Assembly: GCA_023416585.1 (NCBI GenBank)
Contig: JAEZHM010000088.1
Span: forward strand, 62,001-126,000
Direction of reading: 5' to 3'
Length of the DNA stretch: 64,000 nucleotides
Source of the DNA: Bacillota bacterium
GTDB lineage: Bacteria; Bacillota; Clostridia; Christensenellales; Aristaeellaceae
The notes under the pieces are model-generated. The model was not told the origin of the DNA. It did not search any database and saw only the letters and a program-made list of their open reading frames with translations. Below, piece by piece: positions 16,934 through 26,080 of this stretch (the first letter of the stretch is position 1; each line of letters begins with the position of its first letter). The translations under genes were made by a program, and so were the position numbers.

Positions 16934-19627
16934 GTGGCCGGAAAATTACGTTGGCTCCTGTGGATGGCGGCAATACTGGTCATGGTGTACGGCCCGTTGG
17001 ACATGGCAGCGGGAGAAGGGAATTCCATGAACGCATATCAATCCTATCTCAAAACGGGAGAGGCGCCGAGCCTTTATAAGAAGTATGAGGGCCTTTTTAA
17101 AATCGGCGCGGCTGTTTCGCCCATGTGGCTGAAATCGGATGCTGCAGTGTCGGTCATCACCCGCAATTTCAACAGCCTCACCTGCGAAAACGAAATGAAG
17201 GCCGATTTTGTCATGGACCATAAAAAAACGGTGGCCGCCGGTGACAAGACGCGGGTGGCGCTGAATTTTCAAAGGGCGGATACCGCTTTGTCCTTTGCCA
17301 GGGAAAACGGCATGACCATGCGCGCTCACACGCTGGTTTGGCACAGCCAGGTTCCCCGCTGGTTTTTTAGCGCCAACTATGAAAAGGGCGAAAATTCTCC
17401 GCTTGCCACGCGGGATGTTATGTTAAAGCGCATGGAAAATTACATCCATGACGTGATGGATTATGTGAATACCCAATATCCCGGCGTGGTGTACGCATGG
17501 GATGTGGTGAACGAAGCCATTGAGCCCGGTGACAGGCATCCAAATGGCTTGCGTACCGCCAACAATCTCTGGTATCAGGCCATTGGCGATGATTTTGTCG
17601 AGCTTGCATTCACCTATGCGCGCAAATATGCCGCGCCGGAACAAAAGCTCTTTTACAATGATTATAACTGTTATCAAAAAAACAAGCTCTACCTGATCCG
17701 CAGCCTCTTGAAATCACTTTCGGACAAAGGGTTGGTGGATGGCCTTGGCATGCAGGGACATATCGGCATGGATACCTCCCTGACCGATTTTGAGCAGGCT
17801 ATTACCCTGTACAGCTCCCTGCCCATCGAACTGCAGGTCACCGAGCTGGATATCAAAACGGAAGATAACAGCCTGCTTGGCCAAATGGCCCTGGCGTCAA
17901 AATACCGCCGTTTGTTTTCCATGCTCGCCCGCCTGAAGGAAAGGGCCGGCATCAACATCACCAGCGTCACCTTCTGGGGGATCACCGATGACAGGTCCTG
18001 GCTTAACAACAGGGAGCATACCTACTATCCGCTTTTATTCAACGCTGACCTTACCTTAAAGGCCGCCTTCTTTGGCGTGCTTCAGGATGACAGCATCCCC
18101 ATGCAAAACACGAAGGAAAGCCTGCAAAAGGCGGTTGATGCATTGGGCCTTGCTAAAACGGCTGCGCCCCCTTCCGATGCGGGTTCATCCTTGAACACAG
18201 GCGCAAAAAAAGGGTACAAGGGCGCCGGGGAAAACAATCCGGTGATGACCCAGCGCTTTGGGGCCGACCCTTATGCCCTGGCGTATGACGGGCGTGTTTA
18301 CCTGTATATGACGGGTGATGTGCTGGAGTATAACTTTGACGGAACGGTCAAAAACAATACGTACAGCAAGATCAATACAATCAATGTAGTGTCTTCCGCC
18401 GATCTCGTCAACTGGACGGATCATGGCGCCATCCGTGCCGCGGGCCACAGCGGCGCTGCATCATGGGCCGCCAATTCCTGGGCGCCCGCGGCAGCCGTAA
18501 AGGAAATCGATGGAAGGATGAAGTTCTTTCTCTATTTTGCCAACAGTGCGGGCGGCATCGGCGTTCTCACCGGCGACAGTCCAACAGGCCCTTTTTCAGA
18601 CCCCATCGGGAAACCCCTTATTTCCCGTCAAACGCCCAACTGCGCCGGTATTACCTGGCTGTTTGATCCGGCGGTGCTTACGGATGACGACGGCAGAGCA
18701 TACTTATACTTTGGCGGGGGTGTTCCCCAAGGGAAAGCGGCAGCGCCGCAAACCGCCCGCGCAGTTATGCTTGGGGAAGACATGACAAGCATCGCTTACG
18801 ATCCTGTTATGATAGACGCTCCTTATCTGTTTGAGGATTCCGGAATCAACAAAATCGGCGGTACGTACTGCTATTCTTATTGCACCAACTTTCAGGTGCC
18901 CATGGAAAAGGAGATGGAGCTGGGCCTTGCCAACGGGCAGATCCATTACATGACAAGCAAAAGCCCGTTGGGGCCTTTTGCATACGCCGGATTGATCCTG
19001 AAAAATCCCGGAGACTTTTTCGGCTGCTGGGGCAACAACCACCATTGCCTGTTTTCCTTTGAAGGCAAATGGTATATCGCATATCATACGCAGACGCTGG
19101 AAACGGCCATGGGGCTTTCAAGCGGCTACCGCTGCACATTTATCGATGCTCTAAACGTGGATGATGCGGGGATCATTGCCCCTGTAACAGCTACCAGGAG
19201 CGGCGTTACACAACTTAAGCCCTTGAATCCCTTTGAACGGGTGGAGGCGGAAACCATAGCGGCCATGGCCGGCGTTTCAACCGGCCTTGCTCCTGATGCG
19301 GACGGGAAAGCCGGCACAGGCAACGGCATTGTAGCGGCTGCTGATGCAGGCGGCTATTTAAGCGTTCGGGGTGTGGATTTCGGTGATGAAGGCGCCGGCC
19401 GGCTTATGATGCATGCAAAAAATGAAAAAAGCGTCACCATTCAGATCCGCCTGGATCATCTTGACAGTGACGCCGTATATACTGCCTCGCTTACTCCGTC
19501 TGCCGCTTTTTCTTCGCAGGTCTTTCCGTTGAACCTAAGCATCCAGGGCATCCACGATGTGTACTTTGTATTCGAAAGCGCCGGTGTGGAACTGGATTGG
19601 TGGAAATTCTTGAAAAGCGGCACATGA
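16934..19627 (+). CDS. Secreted GH10 endo-xylanase / GH43 arabinofuranosidase-type / CBM6 protein
   Basis: 897 residues, GTG 16934 after GGAAGGGGGAG. A signal peptide (about 1-27) leads to a GH10 barrel (about 45-385): acid/base E194 in WDVVNEA and nucleophile E304 in ELQVTELD. A GH43 five-blade propeller (about 415-745) follows: base D445 in FGADPYAL, D578 in FDPAVLTDDDGRAYLYFGGG, and acid candidate E634 in YLFEDSG. A C-terminal CBM6-like domain (about 765-897) starts FERVEAETIA. The GH43 start (NNPVMTQRFGADPYAL) resembles arabinoxylan arabinofuranohydrolases such as XynD. One chain should therefore cut the xylan backbone and remove arabinose (or act as xylosidase). It ends the locus before a terminator and names the locus substrate. 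All catalytic residues are present. Confidence 0.92.
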   Translation: MAGKLRWLLWMAAILVMVYGPLDMAAGEGNSMNAYQSYLKTGEAPSLYKKYEGLFKIGAAVSPMWLKSDAAVSVITRNFNSLTCENEMKADFVMDHKKTVAAGDKTRVALNFQRADTALSFARENGMTMRAHTLVWHSQVPRWFFSANYEKGENSPLATRDVMLKRMENYIHDVMDYVNTQYPGVVYAWDVVNEAIEPGDRHPNGLRTANNLWYQAIGDDFVELAFTYARKYAAPEQKLFYNDYNCYQKNKLYLIRSLLKSLSDKGLVDGLGMQGHIGMDTSLTDFEQAITLYSSLPIELQVTELDIKTEDNSLLGQMALASKYRRLFSMLARLKERAGINITSVTFWGITDDRSWLNNREHTYYPLLFNADLTLKAAFFGVLQDDSIPMQNTKESLQKAVDALGLAKTAAPPSDAGSSLNTGAKKGYKGAGENNPVMTQRFGADPYALAYDGRVYLYMTGDVLEYNFDGTVKNNTYSKINTINVVSSADLVNWTDHGAIRAAGHSGAASWAANSWAPAAAVKEIDGRMKFFLYFANSAGGIGVLTGDSPTGPFSDPIGKPLISRQTPNCAGITWLFDPAVLTDDDGRAYLYFGGGVPQGKAAAPQTARAVMLGEDMTSIAYDPVMIDAPYLFEDSGINKIGGTYCYSYCTNFQVPMEKEMELGLANGQIHYMTSKSPLGPFAYAGLILKNPGDFFGCWGNNHHCLFSFEGKWYIAYHTQTLETAMGLSSGYRCTFIDALNVDDAGIIAPVTATRSGVTQLKPLNPFERVEAETIAAMAGVSTGLAPDADGKAGTGNGIVAAADAGGYLSVRGVDFGDEGAGRLMMHAKNEKSVTIQIRLDHLDSDAVYTASLTPSAAFSSQVFPLNLSIQGIHDVYFVFESAGVELDWWKFLKSGT

Positions 19628-19692
19628 GTGCAATATACGGCGATAGCTACGCCCCTGTCATTCGTAGAAGGAAAGGTGAAGCAAATACGCGA

Positions 19693-19726
19693 GGACCGCT
19701 GTTTCCAATATCGAAAACAGCGGTCC
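19693..19726. terminator. Bidirectional terminator between convergent genes
   Basis: A 12-bp perfect stem (GGACCGCTGTTT and AAACAGCGGTCC) with a 10-nt loop lies between the xylanase gene (+) and the oxoamine synthase gene (-). It should end the xylan operon and may serve the opposite gene as well. Confidence 0.65.
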
Positions 19727-19736
19727 AAACGCATTT

Positions 19737-20918
19737 TTACAGCAAGCCGTTCTTTTTCAGAACACTTTCGATGATGCCGACAGCTTCATTGATGAGCTCC
19801 TCGGTGATGGTGGCCATCAGGCTCAGCCGCAGCATGCAGCCGTTTTCAGGCGCGGCCGGCGGAAGCACGGCGTTTACGTACACGCCGGCGTCATACAGAT
19901 CTTTGGAGACGGTAAGCGTGGTAACCATATCCTTGGTGCCGATGGCGATGATGGGCGTGGGGGAATCGACGATATGGATGTTCCGCGAAGTCAGTTCGCG
20001 CTTCATATAGCGGGCCATATCGTTCAGCCGCGTCACTCTTTCCGGATGCGTCTCAATGATCTCAAGTGACTTAAGCGCTGCGGCGCAGGATGAGGGTGTA
20101 ATAGAGGCAGAGAAGATGAACGGGCGCGACTTGTGCCTGACATAGTTTGCCACAACGGAGGAGGACGCCATAAACCCGCCAAGGCTGGCCAGGGATTTGG
20201 AGAAGGTGCTCATGATAATGTCGACTTCGTCCTCAAGCCCGAAATAGGAGCCCGTGCCCCGGCCGCCTTCGCCGATCACGCCGAAGCCGTGAGCGTCATC
20301 GATCATGATCTGCGCATCGTATTTTTTCTTGAGCTTTACAATCTCAGGCAGGTTGCAGATGTCGCCGCTCATGCTGAAAACACCGTCCGTGACGATCAGC
20401 TTGCCGGCCTTAGGCGGCAGGGAAGCAAGCGCGGCTTCCAGGTCCTCCATGTCGGAATGGCGGTAGCGTACCATCCGGCTGTAGCTTAATTTGCAGCCGT
20501 CGTAGATGCTGGCATGGTTTTCCGCGTCGCAGACGGCATAATCTGTATGCCCGCACAGCGCGCTGATGATGCCCAGGTTGGATTGGAAACCCGTAGAAAA
20601 GGTTACGGCAGCCTCTTTATGTACGAAGGAAGCGAGTTCATTCTCCAGTGCAATGTGAAGGTCCAGTGTGCCGTTTAAGAAGCGCGAGCCGGAGCAGCCC
20701 GTGCCATATTTTTCAATCGCCTCTATCGCGGCGCGCTTGACTTCCTCATGATTGGTAAGGCCCAGGTAGTTGTTTGAACCGAGCATGATCCGGCGCTTGC
20801 CTTCCATGATGACTTCATTGTCCTGGCGGGACTGGAGTTCGTGGAAGTAAGGATACAGGCCCATTTTCTTAACATCCTCAACATCGTGGAAATTCTCGCA
20901 TTTTGTAAATACTGACAT
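19737..20918 (-). CDS. PLP-dependent alpha-oxoamine synthase (KBL / serine palmitoyltransferase-like)
   Basis: 393 residues. The start is ATG 20918 behind AGGGGGATTACC; an upstream in-frame ATG has no such site. Family landmarks are LGSNNYLGL, GSRFLNGTLDLH, DAENHASIYDGC, the Asp in IMIDDAHGFG and the PLP lysine in STFSKSLASLGG. The family condenses an amino acid with an acyl-CoA: glycine C-acetyltransferase (KBL), BioF, or serine palmitoyltransferase. The segments SRFLNGTLDLHIALE and FSTGFQSNLGIISALC remind me strongly of bacterial serine palmitoyltransferases, but KBL is equally possible by sequence alone. No acyl carrier, threonine dehydrogenase or biotin gene is adjacent. It sits alone between the xylan locus and a LacI gene. 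Confidence 0.85.
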   Translation of the reverse strand: MSVFTKCENFHDVEDVKKMGLYPYFHELQSRQDNEVIMEGKRRIMLGSNNYLGLTNHEEVKRAAIEAIEKYGTGCSGSRFLNGTLDLHIALENELASFVHKEAAVTFSTGFQSNLGIISALCGHTDYAVCDAENHASIYDGCKLSYSRMVRYRHSDMEDLEAALASLPPKAGKLIVTDGVFSMSGDICNLPEIVKLKKKYDAQIMIDDAHGFGVIGEGGRGTGSYFGLEDEVDIIMSTFSKSLASLGGFMASSSVVANYVRHKSRPFIFSASITPSSCAAALKSLEIIETHPERVTRLNDMARYMKRELTSRNIHIVDSPTPIIAIGTKDMVTTLTVSKDLYDAGVYVNAVLPPAAPENGCMLRLSLMATITEELINEAVGIIESVLKKNGLL

Positions 20919-21060
20919 GGTAATCCCCCTGTCCGCAGATAACTGCAAAAAAAATATTGATAATAGATATATATTAACACGAAGCGACGATTTTATTAAG
21001 ACCTTTCTTTATGTTGATTGATTTTATGTATACCAGGGGTATCAGTTCAGCCATTTCTAT

Positions 21061-22140
21061 CTATCGCCTGGGCTTTGCTGTAGATGACCGCGCGATCAGC
21101 GTACTCAAAAACTCGACCCGCATAATGCTCACGGGGGATGGGTGATCCTCATCGATGCTTGCTGATTGGATTTTACGATGCAAAAGCGCAAAAGCCTGTA
21201 TGCCCTTCTCCTGAATATGATGGTTTACAGTGGTAAGCCCCACGCCAGGAAGGCTGGATGCAAAGATGTCATCACATCCGCAAACGCTGTAATCCTCCGG
21301 TACACGCAGGCCATGCTGAGCAAGGGCGTCAAGCGCGCCATAGGCTACATAATCGTGAATGGCAATGAAACCTGTGATGCTTTTGTCGTCCAGGCAGCTT
21401 TCACATAGTTTTGCGCCGATTTTCCTGCTGGAAAGCAGCTCTCCCATCAAAGGATCTCCGGCAGGCTGAGACTTGATGGTGAGCTTCGCCTGCGGGCATT
21501 CTTTTTGAAATGTTTCCTGGGCCCCCACCAGCCGCTGAGCGCTGGCGTATCCCCACCAGTCACGGACAGTGGCAAGGAAAGCTACGTGGCGGTGGCCCAA
21601 TTCCAGCATATGCCTGGCCAGAAGCACGCCGGCACGGTAGTTATCCGTTTCCACCATGTCCAAATGCAATACATTGTTCCGGTTGCCTACGACCACCACC
21701 GGTATTGCCTTGGCGATTTCCTCCACCAGTTCGTAATTATGGGGAATAAATGAAAAAATAATTCCGGCGACATCGGTCTTGCCAATATAGGTAAGGCCGC
21801 GAAGCTCACGCTCCTTGCTGCGGTGTGTTTCAAAGCAAATGGTGTCGTATCCCTGCAGGCTGGCTGCCTGGTCGATAGCGTGCACCATGGATGTATAGTA
21901 ATTGCCTGTAACGGCGGGCATAAACACGGCGACAACCTTTTTGCCAAACACCTGCGGTGGTTCCATACGGGATGATGCTTTGCCATAGCCCAGTGTTTCC
22001 GCCGCCAGCATGACCTTTGACACCGTATCCTTGGAAAAGGAAACATCAGGCTTTTGATTGAGAATTAGAGAAGCCGTGGATAGGGAGACATTCGCCAGCG
22101 CCGCCACTTGTTTCAAGGTTGCCTTCGGGCTTTTACTCAT
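21061..22140 (-). CDS. LacI-family transcriptional regulator
   Basis: 360 residues, ATG 22140 (MSKSPKATLKQVAALANVS); upstream in-frame codons lack a binding site and precede the conserved HTH. The N-terminal helix-turn-helix ends in the hinge ...VMLAAETLGYG. A periplasmic-binding-protein-like effector domain follows (VVAVFMPAVTGNYYTSMVHA; SVCGCDDIFASSLPGVGLTT). It is divergent from the Ugp-like operon at 22594, with two palindromes between them, so it is the likely repressor of that operon. The effector is unknown; glycerol phosphate or a sugar are both possible. Confidence 0.93.
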   Translation of the reverse strand: MSKSPKATLKQVAALANVSLSTASLILNQKPDVSFSKDTVSKVMLAAETLGYGKASSRMEPPQVFGKKVVAVFMPAVTGNYYTSMVHAIDQAASLQGYDTICFETHRSKERELRGLTYIGKTDVAGIIFSFIPHNYELVEEIAKAIPVVVVGNRNNVLHLDMVETDNYRAGVLLARHMLELGHRHVAFLATVRDWWGYASAQRLVGAQETFQKECPQAKLTIKSQPAGDPLMGELLSSRKIGAKLCESCLDDKSITGFIAIHDYVAYGALDALAQHGLRVPEDYSVCGCDDIFASSLPGVGLTTVNHHIQEKGIQAFALLHRKIQSASIDEDHPSPVSIMRVEFLSTLIARSSTAKPRR

Positions 22141-22418
22141 GAAATCACACCTATCCTGCCGATTTGGGAGACTATCCATGCGGAATAATGGAATCATTAT
22201 ACAATAGCCATGTGTACATTTCAACAGTGCATTAAAATGTTTTAATAACTCTCTTTGCTTCGGTTAAATACTGTATTGTTTTCATCCGTCCTATAACCTC
22301 ACTATGCATGTCAGAGCGATTTTTTGATATAGGACTTAAACGACCATTCATATTTGTTGAAATAATATAAAGATTTTTTAAACAAACTGGTTAATTGGCA
22401 AAATGTGCTGTAGCGCTA

Positions 22419-22447
22419 TTGACGCGTAAAAAATCGGTTGCTATAAT
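22419..22447 (+). promoter_or_regulatory. Consensus-like promoter of the Ugp-like operon
   Basis: TTGACG and TATAAT are separated by exactly 17 nt, close to the sigma-A consensus. The perfect 8-bp palindrome TAGCGCTA (22411-22418), with the central CG typical of LacI-family operators, abuts the -35 box. The rest of 22141-22593 is A+T-rich and holds no gene. Confidence 0.7.
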
Positions 22448-22471
22448 TGCCTTAATGATCAAATGGGATAA

Positions 22472-22491
22472 TTATTAAAATTATTTAATAA
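22472..22491. promoter_or_regulatory. Perfect palindrome downstream of the promoter, operator candidate
   Basis: Arms TTATTAAA and TTTAATAA with a 4-nt spacer lie about 25 bp after the -10 box, inside the leader of the Ugp-like transcript. The position suits a roadblock operator for the adjacent LacI protein or another regulator. It lacks the central CG usual for LacI operators, so the owner is uncertain. Confidence 0.4.
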
Positions 22492-22593
22492 GGATCGGTG
22501 CCTATATCCACATACTCATTGGGCAGGCAGGGTTTTTGCGTCAATAACCGCCGGTGTGGTTCCGGAGGTTAAATAAATAAGGGAGACAAACAC

Positions 22594-23859
22594 ATGAAAA
22601 GAACCGTTTCCTTCTTGCTGGCTGTCCTCATGCTCCTGTGCGCCGGAAGCGCATATGCCCAAGACGTCTACGCGGTGACGGAGCCCATTAACATCGTTTT
22701 CTGGCACTCTCTTTCCAATGAACCGGATGTGGAACTGCTTACCCGCATGGTTAAGGATTTTGAAGCTACCCAGCCTAATGTAACCGTTACTATGGAGTAT
22801 ATTGGCAGTTACAACGCCATCAACGAAAAGCTGGTATCAGCCCATGCGGCGGGCACAGGGCTGCCTGGCGTGGCCATCATCAACGTGCCCCGGCTCACAA
22901 GCTACGCCGAGGGCGGCCTTGCGGAAGACCTGACCCCCTACATTGCGGCCAATGCCTATGACATGTCCGACTTTGGCGCCGGCTTTGTGGATGCCATGAA
23001 CGTTAAAGGAGCGCAGACGGCGCTTCCCTTCATGGAATCCGGTCAGGTTTTTTTCTACAACAAGACCGTGCTGGATGAACTGGGCTTGACCTTCCCAACC
23101 GCCTGGGCCGATATGGACGCGTATGTCAAAGCGGTTTATGAAAAGACGGGCAAGCCCGCGATTTCCATTCTGGGCTATGATAACGCATATTTCTACAATT
23201 TGTTTGTTAATGTAGGCGCGTATATGATCAATGAGGATGGCAAGACCACAGGCCTTGATAATCCTGCGGCTTTCGATTTGATCAAGCAAATGGCCGAATG
23301 GGTGGATAAGGGGTATGTGACCTGGTATTATTCCAGCGACGCCGCCTCCAACGCCCAGGCAGCCTTTACAGCCGGGGAAACCATGGGCGTCTTGTACACC
23401 ACGACGTTGTATGACGATTACAAAGCAGGCTCCAATTTCGAAGTATCCATCGCTTTGAATCCCAAAGCACAGACAGCTTACCATATGGTAGCGGGCGGTA
23501 CGCTGATCATTCCCGCCAAGAACACCCAGGCCGTCAAGAATGCCTCCTTCCTGCTGGCAAGCTTCCTGGCCGGACCCAAGTATAATGTGGAATGGGCAAA
23601 GACCACATCCTACCTGCCGACCCGAAAGTCTGTTGTCGGCACACCGGAATATGAGGAGTATTTGAAGACGCTGCCCGCAATGCGCATTGTTGTGGAAAAC
23701 CTGGACCTCATGGTAAAAAAGACGCAGCATGCGCTGTTCGACACTTGCGGCGATATCTTTGAGCGCGACCTTTCCGAAATGATGCTGGAGGATGTGAATC
23801 TGGAAGCCGGCTGGCATAAGATGGTCGACGAAATCAATGCCTATCTGGCCGATCAATAA
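22594..23859 (+). CDS. UgpB-like glycerol-3-phosphate/glycerophosphodiester-binding protein
   Basis: 421 residues, ATG 22594 after AAGGGAGA. The signal peptide ends in SAYAQ. It contains one cysteine (MLLCAGS), but the preceding residues do not make a lipobox. Several stretches match the UgpB pattern: VFWHSLSNEPD near the N-terminus, FFYNKTVLDELGLTFP, VAGGTLIIPA and TSYLPTRKSV. Together with a GDPD and a phosphatase gene in the same operon this supports import of sn-glycerol-3-phosphate or glycerophosphodiesters, although generic CUT1 sugar-binding proteins share parts of these motifs. First gene of an operon under a divergent LacI regulator. Confidence 0.8.
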   Translation: MKRTVSFLLAVLMLLCAGSAYAQDVYAVTEPINIVFWHSLSNEPDVELLTRMVKDFEATQPNVTVTMEYIGSYNAINEKLVSAHAAGTGLPGVAIINVPRLTSYAEGGLAEDLTPYIAANAYDMSDFGAGFVDAMNVKGAQTALPFMESGQVFFYNKTVLDELGLTFPTAWADMDAYVKAVYEKTGKPAISILGYDNAYFYNLFVNVGAYMINEDGKTTGLDNPAAFDLIKQMAEWVDKGYVTWYYSSDAASNAQAAFTAGETMGVLYTTTLYDDYKAGSNFEVSIALNPKAQTAYHMVAGGTLIIPAKNTQAVKNASFLLASFLAGPKYNVEWAKTTSYLPTRKSVVGTPEYEEYLKTLPAMRIVVENLDLMVKKTQHALFDTCGDIFERDLSEMMLEDVNLEAGWHKMVDEINAYLADQ

Positions 23860-24015
23860 CCAGCCGCTTTGACAGCCATTTCTCTGTTTCACCCGGGGAT
23901 GCGCAAGGGCAGCCTTCCGCGTTCCCGGGGTTCCTTGATGATATGGCAGGCGGTTTCCCGGTTCTTTCGCGCTTTGCCTATAAGCAATCTTTCCTTCTAA
24001 AAAGGATGTGTCAGC

Positions 24016-24966
24016 GTGAATATGCTTTCAAAAAAGCGGAGCCCGTTACTTGCGGTAAAAAGGCATACTGCCAAGATCAGAACCAGGTATTCCTTTACTG
24101 ATTTTCTATGCGTTTGCCCTGCCGTATTCCTTTTGCTGCTGATCACTTATTATCCGGTGATGGACCTGATCAGGATCAGCTTTACGGATTGGAACCTCAT
24201 CAAGGATACACGGAACTATGTAGGCCTGAAGAATTGGATTTGGCTGTTTACAAGCCCTATCGGTACAAGCACGCTGCTCAATTCCCTTTTGGTCACCGTG
24301 ATTTATACCGCCGGGAATATCGCAATCGTCCTGGTGGCGGGCGTGTTGATGGCCCTTTTGTTTAACAGGATGACAAGGCCGTATTCCTTTATGCGGGCGG
24401 TGGCATTCATGCCGCGCTATATCGCCATGTCCACTGCCGGTGTCATCTTCCTGTGGATGATGAACAAGGACTATGGCATCATCAACAGCTGTCTTTCCCT
24501 GTTTGGCATACAGGATAAAATAGGTTGGGTGGAAAACCGTGGCACCGCCATGATTTCCGTCTTGATCCTTACCGGCTGGCACAGCCTTGGGTATGGCATG
24601 ATGATTTATCTTTCCGCCATGCTGGGCATTTCCCGGGATTATTACGAGGCCGCTTCGTTGGATGGCGCGACAGGCATTCAATCTTTTCGCTTCATCACGC
24701 TTCCGCTCCTTTCGCCAACCACGCTCTTTTTGTTCATTACCACCTTTATTTCGTCCATGAAAGTTTATCAGTCCATCGATGTGTTGACGGGCGGAGGCCC
24801 CTATCAGGCTACCGAAGTGATCGTGTATTATATTTACCGCCTGGCATTCACCGACTCCCGCATTGACCGGGCATCCGTTGTATCGATATTCTTTTTTGTA
24901 ATCCTGCTGATCATCACGGCCTCCACGATACGCTTTACCAACAAGAATGTGCATTATGAGGCGTAA
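24016..24966 (+). CDS. ABC transporter permease, UgpA-like
   Basis: 316 residues from GTG 24016 (ATG 24022 is an alternative); AAAGGA lies about 9 nt upstream. Six helices, with the EAA loop EAASLDGATGIQSFRFITLP. A 156-bp gap separates it from the binding-protein gene. It forms the pore with the 25138 permease, from which it is separated by an unusual 133-bp hairpin element. Confidence 0.9.
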   Translation: MNMLSKKRSPLLAVKRHTAKIRTRYSFTDFLCVCPAVFLLLLITYYPVMDLIRISFTDWNLIKDTRNYVGLKNWIWLFTSPIGTSTLLNSLLVTVIYTAGNIAIVLVAGVLMALLFNRMTRPYSFMRAVAFMPRYIAMSTAGVIFLWMMNKDYGIINSCLSLFGIQDKIGWVENRGTAMISVLILTGWHSLGYGMMIYLSAMLGISRDYYEAASLDGATGIQSFRFITLPLLSPTTLFLFITTFISSMKVYQSIDVLTGGGPYQATEVIVYYIYRLAFTDSRIDRASVVSIFFFVILLIITASTIRFTNKNVHYEA

Positions 24967-24978
24967 TACTGATTCCAA

Positions 24979-25111
24979 GCATTATTGCGCCGCTGCTAGG
25001 GATCTTTTCGCGTACTACTGCGTCATCTGCCGCTCAGCGCAGCGCTGCTGCGCCTCACTTTGTTTCCTTGTATTACGCAAAAATCTCTCGCAGCCATAGA
25101 CGCAATAATGT
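24979..25111. repeat. Long inverted-repeat element R4 inside the Ugp-like operon
   Basis: A 10-bp perfect outer inverted repeat (CATTATTGCG at 24980 and CGCAATAATG at 25101) encloses a second imperfect pair (GGGATCTTTTCGCGTA against TTACGCAAAAATCTC). At the centre is GCGCAGC-GCT-GCTGCGC, a perfect 7-bp stem. The whole stretch can fold into one long hairpin. It carries no gene and lies between two permease genes that are normally only a few bases apart, so it looks like an inserted miniature element. No second copy is in this window. Confidence 0.6.
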
Positions 25112-25137
25112 TTTACATGAGTATAAGGGGTAAAGTT

Positions 25138-26025
25138 ATGGAAAAAACAACAAGCGCGGCACTCAAAACTGCGCAGCTCAACAACAAAGCCCGCATCCGC
25201 CGCAGAATCCGCCGTATTCTCCTTTCTGCTCTGGCGGTACTTGTGACGATGTTCATGTGCTTTCCCATATACTGGATGATTGTTTCCTCCCTGAAGACAC
25301 AAAGCGAAGTGCTGGCAGCTTCGCCATCCCTTTGGCCAAGTTCCTGGCAGTTTGTCAACTATGCCCATGTCCTTGCCCGGGCGCCCTTCCATAAGTATTT
25401 CGTCAATACGGTGATTGTCACCGCTATACAGATGACCGTGGAGATATTTACAGGCATTTTGGCAGCCTACGGGTTTTCCAAAGGCAATTTCTGGTTCAAG
25501 CAGCTCCTGTTTGTATTGGTTCTGGGGGCGATGATGGTACCCATACAGGTCACCTTTATTCCCTTGTACATACTGACTGCCAAACTTGGATGGATCGACA
25601 CTTATGCCGGACTTGTATTTCCGAATCTTGTGTCGGCTTATACCATCTTCATGCTGCGCCAGGCGTTTCTTGGTGTAGATGAAAGCTATCTGGATGCCGC
25701 CAAGGTGGATGGCATGAACAAACTGGGCGTGATCTTCCGTGTTCTTGTACCCATGTGTAAGCCGACATTGATCACGGTTGGGCTTATTTCCTTCATCGGC
25801 GGTTGGAACGGTTACTTCTGGCCCAAGATCGTCACCAGCAGCGATGCTCACAGGGTGCTGACCATAGGACTTACCCAATTGAGGCAATCTTTTGGCGGCG
25901 AAGTCACCAGCAACTATCATGAAATCATGGCGGGCGCTGTGATGTCCGTATTGCCGGTGCTTGCAGTCTTTGCCATATTCCAGAAGCATATGCTCAGCGG
26001 CTATACAAAAGCGGCAATGAAATAA
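25138..26025 (+). CDS. ABC transporter permease, UgpE-like
   Basis: 295 residues. The start is ATG 25138 after AAGGGGT; the in-frame start at 25060 would begin inside element R4. A basic N-terminus (NNKARIRRRIRRILL) precedes six helices. The EAA loop reads DAAKVDGMNKLGVIFRVLVP. C-terminal partner of the 24016 permease. No ATPase follows; the next gene is a HAD phosphatase. Confidence 0.9.
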   Translation: MEKTTSAALKTAQLNNKARIRRRIRRILLSALAVLVTMFMCFPIYWMIVSSLKTQSEVLAASPSLWPSSWQFVNYAHVLARAPFHKYFVNTVIVTAIQMTVEIFTGILAAYGFSKGNFWFKQLLFVLVLGAMMVPIQVTFIPLYILTAKLGWIDTYAGLVFPNLVSAYTIFMLRQAFLGVDESYLDAAKVDGMNKLGVIFRVLVPMCKPTLITVGLISFIGGWNGYFWPKIVTSSDAHRVLTIGLTQLRQSFGGEVTSNYHEIMAGAVMSVLPVLAVFAIFQKHMLSGYTKAAMK

Positions 26026-26080
26026 TGAAGTGCGCCGGATCCGGTCTGCTTGATTTGCACCCCGGCCATTTATATGAGGA

